Part shown: positions 1 through 6,996 of the stretch, piece by piece
How the letters are laid out: every line of letters starts with the position of its first letter
How positions within the stretch are numbered: the first letter of the stretch is position 1
NCBI GenBank assembly: GCA_035561075.1
Contig: DATMYF010000177.1
Location: forward strand, 1 to 26,379
Length of the DNA stretch: 26,379 bases
Direction: 5' to 3'
Source of the DNA: JAMCRM01 sp035561075
GTDB lineage: Bacteria; Acidobacteriota; Terriglobia; Bryobacterales; Bryobacteraceae
Notes under the pieces: model-generated
Told to the model about the DNA's origin: nothing
Database searches by the model: none
Seen by the model: the letters and a program-made list of their open reading frames with translations, nothing else
Made by a program: the position numbers and the translations under genes

Positions 1-255
1 GGGGGGCGGCGCCGGTTCCGGCTCCGGAGCGGGCGCCTGCCTGGCTGTCTCGAGCGCCTTGGGGTCGAGCGGCTGAGGGGGCGGAAGCTGCACGTTGGTC
101 TGGGGGATGGAGAGAGGACCCTCCGGAACCTTCGACACCGGAGCTGCCGGCGGAGGAGGGGGCGCGGCCGAAACGGTCTTCTTTCCCCGCAGGCTGCAGC
201 CGGCGAGGCACACCATCATTACAGCTGTCATCGCCAGGGCTTTCCAGGCAGGCAT
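1..255 (-). CDS. Proline-rich lipoprotein, N-terminal part (runs off the window)
   Basis: The reading frame starts at an ATG at 255 and stays open for 85 codons to the edge of the window, so the C-terminus is missing. Residues 1-20 form a lipoprotein signal: a basic and hydrophobic start, then the lipobox L17-A18-G19-C20. The next 65 residues are rich in Pro, Ala and Glu (PPPPPAAP near 36-43, a PEPEPAPPP run at the edge), as in a flexible linker that holds a domain away from the membrane. It starts 6 bases after the stop of the upstream histidine kinase gene, and its ribosome site (GAGGA, 259-263) overlaps that stop, so the two are probably translated together. The function is unknown. The lipoprotein call rests on the lipobox; the role as a partner of the kinase is inference. 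Confidence 0.72.
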   Translation of the reverse strand, partial: MPAWKALAMTAVMMVCLAGCSLRGKKTVSAAPPPPPAAPVSKVPEGPLSIPQTNVQLPPPQPLDPKALETARQAPAPEPEPAPPP

Positions 256-261
256 GATTCC

Positions 262-2106
262 TCAGACAGCTAACGGGAGGCGCAGCGAGAACGTCGTGCC
301 CACTCCTGGTTCGCTGGAAACATCGATTGTACCATCGTGTAATTGCACCACCCGGAACGTCATCGCCAGCCCGATACCGGAGCCTTCTTTTTTGGTGGTG
401 AAGTACAGACGGAAGATCTTTTCCTGCACTTCCGGCGGCATGCCCGGGCCTGTATCGGTAATGCGAATTTCAGCCTGTTCTTCCTGAACGGCCGACTCGA
501 ATCGTAGCTCGCCGCCATCCGGCATGGCCTCTATGGCATTCACCACCACGTTCAGCACGGCCTGCTTCATCAGGTCGCGATCCACCCGGATATCGGTGCC
601 GGCGGCGTCCTGCTTTACGACCACCTGAATGCCGTTGGCGGCTGCCTGCGGGCGAGCGAGCTGCGCGATCTCTTCCATGAACTCGTCTACCGCCACTTCG
701 GTGATGTTAAGTTCCATGGGGCGGGTGAAATCGAGAAAGGTCTTCACCACGCGGTCAAGGCGCAGGATTTCCCGCGAAATGGTGTCCATATGGGGCTCCA
801 GGCCGTAGTCGCCTTGCGCCAGCTTCATGCGCGCCAGTTCCACGTGCATGAGAATCGCGTTTAGCGGGTTCTTCACCTCGTGGGCCACGCCGCTGGTAAT
901 CCCGCTGATGGCCGAGAGCCGGTCCGCCATCTGCAGACGCCGGCTGATCTGCTGCGTGGCCTCCGGATCCCGCATTCTTACCAGCATCCCGGAAATGCTC
1001 CCTGTGGTGCCGTCGGCAAGGCTCTCGAGAATCTCCACCGAGAGCAGCACTACCGACCTCGGCCCGCCGTCATACGCAATTGGGACGCGGCGGTTATGCA
1101 GCGGCCGCCCCGTCTGGGAGGCCTGTGAGAGCAGCAGCCCCAACGTGGTGTTGGGCGGAAATATGTCTTCCAGGGATTGCCCGAGCAGGTCTGAGCGCAT
1201 CCTGCCCAGAAACTTCTCTACGGCGCCCGATGCCACCACCAGGCGGCGCTCGCGGCCGAAGATGAAAACCGCGTCCTCAAGCTGGTCGAGCAGCCGCTCA
1301 AGATTGCCGCGCAGATCGGAGAAGTCATAGCGCGCGCCACGAAGCTGCTGGCCCAGCAGGCTGACCTTGGAGGCCATCATCCCGAGTTCGTCCACGCCGG
1401 GCGGCGGGCCGCTGGCCGTCTCGGGGGGCTCGTACTCGCCGCGCGCCAACTGGTCCAGCATGAGGCCCAGGCGACCCAGCGGCCGGAAGGCGATGGTCGA
1501 GAACAGCAGCGCCACAATCACCGCGCCGAGGATCGAACCCAACGCCACCGCCACGTTCTTTTGGAAGCCCGGCACGATGGCATTGCGGATCAGCGCCGGA
1601 TAGACCACCACCCGTACCGAGAGCAGCGTCTGGCCACCCGTGCCCAGCGGTTGCTCGAGCTGGTAGTAACGTTTTTCGCCGAACAGAATCTTGAGCTTGT
1701 CCCACCAGCTCGCGCGCGTAATCACGGGACCGAAATCAGGGTAGGCTTCGAACGATTTCCCCAGGCGCGTGGGGTCGCTGCTGGCGAGAATCTCGTTATC
1801 CCGGTCCACCACGGCGATCTCAAGCACCGGGCGAGACGCCGTCAGCAGATCCACCAGTTGGGCCGAGAGGTCCGGGTCCCGCAGGGCCTCCCGCAGCGGT
1901 GCGGTGCGCTGGCGGTCGAGCGTCTGGAGCACCAGGAACGTGGCGACCCGGCGCAGCAGTCCGGCGCGCTCATAGCTCGAATCAAACTGCTGCTGGACCT
2001 CGTTTCCCAGGTCGATGGCGCCGATTGCCCCCACGATGGTAGCCATCAGCAGCACCGACCAAAGGGTCAGGCGGGCCCGCAACGACATGATTTTTACTAC
2101 TTTCAC
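262..2106 (-). CDS. PAS domain sensor histidine kinase, membrane bound
   Basis: A 614-residue two-component sensor kinase. A membrane segment at about 13-31, a periplasmic sensor region at about 32-180 and a second membrane segment at about 183-206 are followed by a HAMP-like linker (about 206-258), a PAS domain (about 268-380) and a HisKA dimerisation domain whose phospho-acceptor is His409 in HEVKNP. The HATPase domain shows the N box (N523 in NAIEAM), the G1 box DTGPGMP (551-557) and the G2 box GSGIGLAM (575-582). All catalytic motifs are intact. The furthest upstream start is a GTG at 2106; an ATG at 2088 removes six residues and is equally plausible, as neither has a clear ribosome site. 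It lies 12 bases after the quinone oxidoreductase stop, in the same operon. No response regulator gene is in the window, so its partner is elsewhere or beyond position 1. The signal sensed is unknown. Confidence 0.93.
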   Translation of the reverse strand: MKVVKIMSLRARLTLWSVLLMATIVGAIGAIDLGNEVQQQFDSSYERAGLLRRVATFLVLQTLDRQRTAPLREALRDPDLSAQLVDLLTASRPVLEIAVVDRDNEILASSDPTRLGKSFEAYPDFGPVITRASWWDKLKILFGEKRYYQLEQPLGTGGQTLLSVRVVVYPALIRNAIVPGFQKNVAVALGSILGAVIVALLFSTIAFRPLGRLGLMLDQLARGEYEPPETASGPPPGVDELGMMASKVSLLGQQLRGARYDFSDLRGNLERLLDQLEDAVFIFGRERRLVVASGAVEKFLGRMRSDLLGQSLEDIFPPNTTLGLLLSQASQTGRPLHNRRVPIAYDGGPRSVVLLSVEILESLADGTTGSISGMLVRMRDPEATQQISRRLQMADRLSAISGITSGVAHEVKNPLNAILMHVELARMKLAQGDYGLEPHMDTISREILRLDRVVKTFLDFTRPMELNITEVAVDEFMEEIAQLARPQAAANGIQVVVKQDAAGTDIRVDRDLMKQAVLNVVVNAIEAMPDGGELRFESAVQEEQAEIRITDTGPGMPPEVQEKIFRLYFTTKKEGSGIGLAMTFRVVQLHDGTIDVSSEPGVGTTFSLRLPLAV

Positions 2107-2118
2107 GATTCGTGCCCG

Positions 2119-3087
2119 CTAGTGCGGCAGCAGCAGCAGTTTGCCGGCGGTCTTGCGTCCCTCCAGATCGCGATGCGCAGCCGCGGCTTCGGCGAGTGGA
2201 TACGCGCGGTCGATGCGCAATTTCAGGGCCCCGGACGCCACCCACCCGAGGACGTCTCCCGCGCGCCACAGCAATTCCTCCCTCGTCTCGCAGTAGTGCG
2301 CCAGGCCGGGGCGTGTCAGGAATAGCGAACCTTTGGCCAGGACGCCAGCCTCGAACGGCGGGACCGGGCCGCTCGACTGGCCGAAGAGCACCATGGTGCC
2401 ACGCGGGCGGATTACGTTCAAACCTTTCATAAAGGTGGTGGCGCCCACCGAGTCGTAGATCACGTCCACCCCGCGGCCGTCGGTCAGGCGCTTCACCTCG
2501 GCTTCGAAATCCTGCGAGGTGTACAGGATGGTTTCGTCAGCGCCGGCTTCGCGGGCGATGCGGGCCTTCTCTTCGGTGGAAACCGTGCCGAAGACCCGCG
2601 CTCCGCGCATTTTCGCCAACTGGACCGTGAGTCCGCCGGCGCCGCCGGCCGCGGCATGGACCAGACAGGTATCGCCCGGCTTCAGCGCGAAGGTGGAATG
2701 GGTCAGGTAATGCGCGGTCATGCCCTGGAGCATGGCGGCCGCGGCGGTCTGAAATTCGATACCCTCGGGAAGCTTCACCAGTTGCCGGGCGGGCACCACC
2801 GCGTACTCCGCGTAGGAGCCCCGCACCATCGCGTAGGCCACGCGGTCCCCGGGGGCCACCTCCGTTACTCCAGGGCCGGTCTCTTCTACCGTCCCGGAGG
2901 CCTCGCTGCCCAGAGCCACGGGTAACGGGCTTTTGTATAAACCCGTACGGAAGTAGACGTCGATAAAGTTGACGCCCGTCGCCGCGATCCTCACCAGCGC
3001 CTCGCCGGGGCCGGGGGACGGTCGCGGGACCTCCACCAACTGCATCTTCTCGGGACCCCCCGTCTCTTTTACTTGAATGGCTTTCAT
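2119..3087 (-). CDS. NADPH:quinone oxidoreductase, zeta-crystallin type medium-chain dehydrogenase
   Basis: A 322-residue zinc-free medium-chain dehydrogenase/reductase that uses NAD(P)H to reduce quinones. The N-terminal GroES-like domain (about 1-120) contains GVNFIDVYFRTGLY, typical of the quinone oxidoreductase branch. The cofactor fold follows with the AAAGGAGG nucleotide-binding turn inside the quinone oxidoreductase signature (GMTAHYL...GDTCLVHAAAGGAGG). The zinc-binding cysteines of alcohol dehydrogenases are absent. The ATG at 3087 was chosen because a strong ribosome site (GGGGAGG, about 3094-3100) precedes it; the frame stays open further upstream, but that is overlap with the previous gene. 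The start overlaps the upstream stop by 4 bases (ATGA), and the kinase gene follows after 12 bases, so this is an operon. The divergent TetR gene could regulate it. The family is certain; the natural substrate is not. Confidence 0.93.
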   Translation of the reverse strand: MKAIQVKETGGPEKMQLVEVPRPSPGPGEALVRIAATGVNFIDVYFRTGLYKSPLPVALGSEASGTVEETGPGVTEVAPGDRVAYAMVRGSYAEYAVVPARQLVKLPEGIEFQTAAAAMLQGMTAHYLTHSTFALKPGDTCLVHAAAGGAGGLTVQLAKMRGARVFGTVSTEEKARIAREAGADETILYTSQDFEAEVKRLTDGRGVDVIYDSVGATTFMKGLNVIRPRGTMVLFGQSSGPVPPFEAGVLAKGSLFLTRPGLAHYCETREELLWRAGDVLGWVASGALKLRIDRAYPLAEAAAAHRDLEGRKTAGKLLLLPH

Positions 3088-3668
3088 CGGTAACCTCCCC
3101 GCAAGGCGCGGCGCGAATGCACTGCCGCGGCATAGAGTAGCAGATACGTGAGTGTGAAAGGGAACAGAAAAACTCGCGCCAGCGTGCGGACAGCGTCGGC
3201 GCCCGCCAGTCCGGCGCGGTAGAGCACGAAGTGCCGCATGATGGCGGCGTGCCCGTAGTCCAGCCAGAAATAGTCGCCGTTCTCGTTCAGGGCAAAGACC
3301 TTTGCCCGAAGCCGCAGGGCCAGCGCCCACTTCCACTTGGTCATGACAGGCTCGTCGGAGCAGATCATCCCCAGGATGGAGTAACCGTTGGCTTCCAGTT
3401 CCCGATAAAGTTGCCGCCGCCCGGCGCTGCCCCGATAGTCCCAGACACGGTAGACCCGCGTGATCTCCGGATCGAAGCCGCGCGGCAACCCTGCGTAACA
3501 GGTCACCAGATCCACCGGAACGGAGTCCCCGTAGGTGCGTCGGAGGGCAGGAATCAGATCCTCCAGCAGGCAGCGGGAGCCGCTCTCTATCAGGAGAATG
3601 CGAGCGGCCGGAGGCTGGCCGCGGGTGAAGAAGTAGCGCACCTTCTCATTATTACCGAACCAACACAC
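3084..3668 (-). CDS. Unknown protein with a C-terminal membrane segment, first gene of the quinone reductase operon
   Basis: About 194 residues, not recognised as a named family. The N-terminal half has alternating beta-strand-like stretches (RILLIESGSR, VPVDLVTCY) and a conserved-looking block (GMICSDEPVMTKWKWALALRLRAKVFALNENGDYFWLD) that loosely recalls nucleotide-sugar or glycosyltransferase folds; this is impression, not identification. A hydrophobic segment at about 165-184 with a basic tail suggests anchoring to the inner membrane. Its stop overlaps the quinone oxidoreductase start by 4 bases. The start is uncertain: the upstream-most candidate, a GTG at 3668, lies within a 19-base tandem repeat, and a GTG nine codons later is also possible. 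No ribosome site is evident. Confidence 0.75.
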   Translation of the reverse strand: MCWFGNNEKVRYFFTRGQPPAARILLIESGSRCLLEDLIPALRRTYGDSVPVDLVTCYAGLPRGFDPEITRVYRVWDYRGSAGRRQLYRELEANGYSILGMICSDEPVMTKWKWALALRLRAKVFALNENGDYFWLDYGHAAIMRHFVLYRAGLAGADAVRTLARVFLFPFTLTYLLLYAAAVHSRRALRGGYR

Positions 3669-3688
3669 GATTACCGAACCAACACACG
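3651..3688. repeat. 19-base perfect tandem direct repeat at the operon start
   Basis: The 19-mer ATTACCGAACCAACACACG occurs twice without a gap (3651-3669 and 3670-3688). It covers the upstream-most start codon of the minus-strand operon. The unit length is not a multiple of three, so the two copies place GTG codons in different frames on the minus strand. Confidence 0.9.
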
Positions 3689-3732
3689 CAGGCGTGAAAT
3701 GAAGGGCGCCGCCGGGCCGCCGCGTCCCGCGC

Positions 3733-3760
3733 TATTATTAGTGGACACTAGCTTAGTACT
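3733..3760 (+). promoter_or_regulatory. Candidate TetR operator and promoter between divergent genes
   Basis: A short AT-rich island in an otherwise GC-rich gap. It holds a perfect 12-base inverted repeat, TAGTGGACACTA (3739-3750, 5-base arms, 2-base centre), next to a -10-like TATTAT (3733-3738), followed by TTAGTACT. It lies 18 bases upstream of the TetR start. TetR-family regulators commonly bind such palindromes over their own and the divergent promoter, so autoregulation is the natural reading. This is inference from position and symmetry. Confidence 0.45.
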
Positions 3761-3767
3761 CACCAGC

Positions 3768-4484
3768 ATGTCCGAACGAAACCGCGTCCGGATGAAGCAC
3801 CACGAGCGCCGCGCCGCCATTCTGGCGTCCGCACTCCAACTGTTCGCCGAAAAAGGCTTCCGGGGAACCACCACCAGGGAGCTGGCAAACGCCCTGGGCG
3901 TCACGGAACCCGTGCTCTACCAGCACTTCGCCAATAAGAATGAGCTTTACCTGGCGATCGTCGAAGCCAAGGTCGCCGAAGGCCGCGAGGACTACGCCGT
4001 GCTGCTGAAGCACCTCGAGGGCGACCGCGACCGCGAGGTCTTCACGCACCTGGCCAGCCTGATCCTGAGCCGTTACGAGCAGGATCCCGAGTTCATCCGG
4101 CTGCTGCTATTCAGCGCACTCGAACGGCACGAACTGGCGCGGCAGTTCTTCGACACCCAGGTGGCGCGGTTCAACGATGTGGTGGCCGGCTACATCCGGC
4201 GGCGGATGCGCGAAGGCGCGTTTCGGAACGTCAGCCCACAGGCGGCCGCGCGGTCATTCATCGGCATGGTCCAGGAGCACGGGTTCGTCGGCGCGCTATT
4301 CGGTGCCGACCGTCCCAGAACCGGCCGCAAGAAATTGATCGACGAGATTGTGTCCATTTTCCTCGACGGGATCTGCGTCCGTGCAGCGGTGCCCCGAAGT
4401 AAGTACGCGGATGCACGCCGGCGCCTCGCGTTGAGAATTCTGCGACCCGGCAGCCGCCGCCGGAGTCTCAGGAGCAAGGTATGA
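3768..4484 (+). CDS. TetR/AcrR-family transcriptional regulator
   Basis: A 238-residue one-component repressor. The N-terminal helix-turn-helix spans about 14-60 and has the family pattern (AAILASALQLFAEKGFRGTTTRELANALGVTEPVLYQHFANKNELYLAIV). The rest (about 65-205) is the helical ligand-binding and dimerisation domain, ending in an Arg-rich tail. The ATG at 3768 was chosen; the frame stays open far upstream, but that part covers a promoter-like region and reads as noise. A second ATG at 3792 just before the HTH is an alternative. The stop overlaps the following peroxiredoxin start by 4 bases (ATGA), so they are probably cotranscribed. It diverges from the quinone reductase and histidine kinase operon and may control both sides. 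The ligand is unknown. Confidence 0.92.
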   Translation: MSERNRVRMKHHERRAAILASALQLFAEKGFRGTTTRELANALGVTEPVLYQHFANKNELYLAIVEAKVAEGREDYAVLLKHLEGDRDREVFTHLASLILSRYEQDPEFIRLLLFSALERHELARQFFDTQVARFNDVVAGYIRRRMREGAFRNVSPQAAARSFIGMVQEHGFVGALFGADRPRTGRKKLIDEIVSIFLDGICVRAAVPRSKYADARRRLALRILRPGSRRRSLRSKV

Positions 4485-5023
4485 ATATGAAGAACCTGAC
4501 CCTTGCCGCACTTTTCGCCGCCCTAGCCGGGAACCTGGCCGCGCAATCGCCTCAGCCGCCGAAAACGCACCTCCGGGTGGGCGACGCCGCCCCGGATTTT
4601 ACCCTGCCCTCAACCGCCGGGAACACCGTTACGCTCTCCAGCTTCCGCGGCAAGCAGCCCGTAGTGCTGGCCTTTTTTCCGGCCGCTTTTACCGGCGGCT
4701 GCACGAAAGAAATGCTGGCGTACCAGGCTGGTCTCGCGCGCTTCGAGAATTCCCAGGTCTTCGGGATCAGCACCGATAACGTCCCCTCGCTGGGGGCATT
4801 TGCGGAAAAGCTGCAGCTCAAGTTTCCGTTGCTCAGCGACTTCGCCAAGCGCGATGTGGCGCGGGCGTACGGGGTGCTTATGCCGGAGCGCGGCTTCGCG
4901 AATCGCGCAACTTTCGTGATCGATACCGAGGGCAAAATCGCTCACATCGACGAAGGCGCCACCGCGATCGATCCTACGGGTGCGGAAACGGCTTGCCGGC
5001 GTGTACGCCAGGCGCCCCGCTGA
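4481..5023 (+). CDS. Exported peroxiredoxin (AhpC/TSA family)
   Basis: A 180-residue thiol peroxidase that reduces hydroperoxides. Residues 1-22 are a signal peptide with a likely cut after AAQ, so the enzyme should act outside the cytoplasm. The mature part begins with VGDAAPDFTLP, typical of the family. The active-site loop FFPAAFTGGCTKE carries the peroxidatic Cys74 with Pro67 and Thr71 in the P-x3-T-x2-C pattern, and the conserved active-site Arg is R142 in NRATFVID. The only other cysteine is C172 near the C-terminus, a possible resolving residue. A ribosome site (AGGAG, 4470-4474) sits 6 bases before the ATG. The gene overlaps the TetR stop by 4 bases. A periplasmic peroxiredoxin needs an external thiol donor; the DsbD-TlpA fusion at 9676 could supply one, but that is inference. 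Confidence 0.92.
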   Translation: MNMKNLTLAALFAALAGNLAAQSPQPPKTHLRVGDAAPDFTLPSTAGNTVTLSSFRGKQPVVLAFFPAAFTGGCTKEMLAYQAGLARFENSQVFGISTDNVPSLGAFAEKLQLKFPLLSDFAKRDVARAYGVLMPERGFANRATFVIDTEGKIAHIDEGATAIDPTGAETACRRVRQAPR

Positions 5024-5047
5024 GAGGCGAACGGGGGGACAATTTAC

Positions 5048-5075
5048 TTGCGCTTTACAGATTATGCGGCATAAT
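5048..5075 (+). promoter_or_regulatory. Candidate promoter with a 15-base palindrome over the -10 region
   Basis: TTGCGC (5048-5053) and CATAAT (5070-5075) are spaced by 16 bases, upstream of the secreted protein gene at 5144. The -10 hexamer is half of a perfect palindrome, ATTATGC-G-GCATAAT (5061-5075, 7-base arms, single central base). This is a likely operator for an unknown regulator, or it could simply be a symmetrical -10. Confidence 0.42.
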
Positions 5076-5143
5076 ACCTTTGAAGCCGCCCCCTGACGGC
5101 GCGGTCGCTGAAACTGGCACACCGGGTGCACGGGCCTAGGGCG

Positions 5144-6388
5144 ATGTTGTCGCAATTGCCATCCACGTCATTGAGCCTCGCGGCGCGTTGTCTGTCGGGC
5201 GTCCTGCTAATGGCCGGCTTTGTACCGGCCCAGACAGTGATGCAGGGTTCGGCGCCCGGTGGCACGCTCAATATCTTCAATTCCGACGCGGCCATTCTGG
5301 AAGCCCAGGAAGCCCGCCGTGACTTGGGCTGCACAGTCACGCCCATTAAGCCGGCGCTCGGCTTCGACCTCAAATTCCACAGTGGCTACGACGTGACTGT
5401 GCCGCTCAAGGAACTGGCCGGATCGGGTAACCTTCTCACCATGATTTTCCGCGTGAGTCCGGCTAACCACCCCGACGAGCCTGTGTACTTCTCCCAAAAA
5501 GTGACAGTGCCACCCATTGAAGAAGAGGCCAAGGGGGATGCCTACCTGCAAGGAGGTTTCGACGTGGGCGAAGGTAAGTACCACGTCGATTGGCTGATGC
5601 GGGACCGCACAGAGCGCGTCTGCTCGGGCTACTGGGACGTCGAGGCCACCCTGCCTGTGCGGGACCGTGACATGGCGCTCGAAATCGCGCCGGGAACTGT
5701 CGCCGCAAGCGATCGCGAAGCGTTCAAGGGCGAACCGCCGGTGGAGCGCGTGGATCGCGAGGGACCGCTCAACGTCAAGGTCATGGTGAACTTCGCGCCG
5801 CAAAATGCCGAGGCTGCGACCTTGCAGCCGCTCGACACCAACGCGCTGATGTCCATCCTGCGCAGCATCTCGCGCGAGCCGCGCATCGGGAAATTTTCGG
5901 TGGTCGCCTTCAACATGCATGAGCAGCGGGTCATCTACCGGCAGGACGATACCTCCCAGATCGACTTTCCAGCGCTTGGGGAGGCCCTCAATTCCCTCAG
6001 CCTGGGAACCGTGGATTTGAAGCGGCTCAGCCAAAAGAACGGTGACACCGAGTTTCTAGGCGAGTTGATCACGAAGGAACTGCGGGGGCCCGAACGTCCC
6101 GATGCGGTGATCTTCGCAGGCCCCAAGGTGATGCTCGAAAGCAGCGTCCCGCAGGATACGCTGAAAACCGTTGGTGAGCCCGCATTCCCGGTTTTCTATA
6201 TGAACTACAACTTGAACCCCCAGGCTAACCCATGGCGCGACGCCATCGGCAATGCCGTGAAGTACTTCAAAGGGTTCGAGTATACCATCACCAAGCCGCG
6301 CGATCTGTTCAATGCCTGGAGCGACATTATGAGCCGCATAGTAAAATCAAAAGTGGGGAGCCAGTCAGCTAACGTCTCCTCGCAATAA
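5144..6388 (+). CDS. Secreted protein of unknown function (acidobacterial type, possible von Willebrand A-like fold)
   Basis: About 414 residues, starting at the ATG at 5144; a GTG 18 bases upstream is the alternative. A signal peptide covers about residues 1-30 (hydrophobic core LSGVLLMAGFVPA, cut near PAQ). The N-terminal half (about 45-200) looks beta-rich and its segment FHSGYDVTVPLKELAG suggests an immunoglobulin-like fold. The C-terminal half (about 210-400) has alternating strands and helices (VKVMVNFAP, IGKFSVVAFNMHEQRVIY, AVIFAG) that loosely recall a von Willebrand A domain, but the metal site DxSxS is not present. The methyltransferase gene follows after 2 bases, so they form an operon. 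No enzyme motif was recognised; the location is the firmest inference. Confidence 0.82.
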   Translation: MLSQLPSTSLSLAARCLSGVLLMAGFVPAQTVMQGSAPGGTLNIFNSDAAILEAQEARRDLGCTVTPIKPALGFDLKFHSGYDVTVPLKELAGSGNLLTMIFRVSPANHPDEPVYFSQKVTVPPIEEEAKGDAYLQGGFDVGEGKYHVDWLMRDRTERVCSGYWDVEATLPVRDRDMALEIAPGTVAASDREAFKGEPPVERVDREGPLNVKVMVNFAPQNAEAATLQPLDTNALMSILRSISREPRIGKFSVVAFNMHEQRVIYRQDDTSQIDFPALGEALNSLSLGTVDLKRLSQKNGDTEFLGELITKELRGPERPDAVIFAGPKVMLESSVPQDTLKTVGEPAFPVFYMNYNLNPQANPWRDAIGNAVKYFKGFEYTITKPRDLFNAWSDIMSRIVKSKVGSQSANVSSQ

Positions 6389-6390
6389 TC

Positions 6391-6948
6391 ATGCGGGTCG
6401 CATCGTCCTTTTTCGCACTTACCTGCTGTCTGTCAGCGGTTCTTCCTTCGCCGGCTCAAACCTCCGGGCAAAACGAGAGTCTTGCGCCCTATATTCCTAC
6501 TCCCCAGATCATCGTGGAGAAGATGCTCGAGGCGGCCGGGGTGAAGCCTGGTGACACCGTCTACGATCTCGGCAGCGGCGACGGACGGATCATCATTACA
6601 GCAGCCAAGAAATACGGCGCCAAGGCTGTGGGGGTGGAACTCTCGGAAGAGTTGTGCCGCCGGACTAACGAGCGCATAAAGGCTATGGGGCTCGAAGATC
6701 GCGTGAAGATCATTCACGGCAATCTGCTCGACGTGGATCTCAGCCCCGCCGATGTCGTCACCCTGTATCTGCTCACCAGCTCCAACGAGCGCCTGAAACC
6801 CAACCTGGAGAAATACTTGAAGCCTGGCACCCGGGTGGTGTCGAACGACTTCGAGATCCGCGGCTGGAAGGCCCGGGGAGTGGTGAAGATCACCTCAGGC
6901 AACACCACCCATTCCCTTTACGTCTACGAGATCGAGCGCCGGAAGTAG
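6391..6948 (+). CDS. Class I SAM-dependent methyltransferase with an N-terminal signal peptide
   Basis: A 185-residue Rossmann-fold methyltransferase. Motif I, VYDLGSGDGR (57-66), binds S-adenosylmethionine; E83 in VGVELS is the usual ribose-binding acid. The block PYIPTPQIIVEKMLEAAGVKPGD before motif I is typical of the small methyltransferases related to the FAM173/ATPSCKMT lysine methyltransferases. Residues 1-23 look like a signal peptide (hydrophobic core SFFALTCCLSAVLP, cut near PAQ), or possibly a membrane anchor, which is odd for an enzyme using a cytoplasmic cofactor. There is no ATG between the signal and motif I that would give a convincing cytoplasmic form. It begins 2 bases after the upstream stop. 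The substrate is unknown; a membrane-anchored protein methyltransferase is one possibility. Confidence 0.88.
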   Translation: MRVASSFFALTCCLSAVLPSPAQTSGQNESLAPYIPTPQIIVEKMLEAAGVKPGDTVYDLGSGDGRIIITAAKKYGAKAVGVELSEELCRRTNERIKAMGLEDRVKIIHGNLLDVDLSPADVVTLYLLTSSNERLKPNLEKYLKPGTRVVSNDFEIRGWKARGVVKITSGNTTHSLYVYEIERRK

Positions 6949-6976
6949 CGCGCCCGCGCCCTCGTCCTGCACAGCG

Positions 6977-6985
6977 TGCTAGAAT
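6977..6985 (+). promoter_or_regulatory. Extended -10 element upstream of the aquaglyceroporin gene
   Basis: TGCTAGAAT, an extended -10 (TGn plus TAGAAT), ends 11 bases before the ATG at 6997. The predicted RNA start is only about 5 bases before the ATG. The same nine bases precede the gene at 18620. Confidence 0.45.
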
Positions 6986-6996
6986 TCCAGCTTTCC

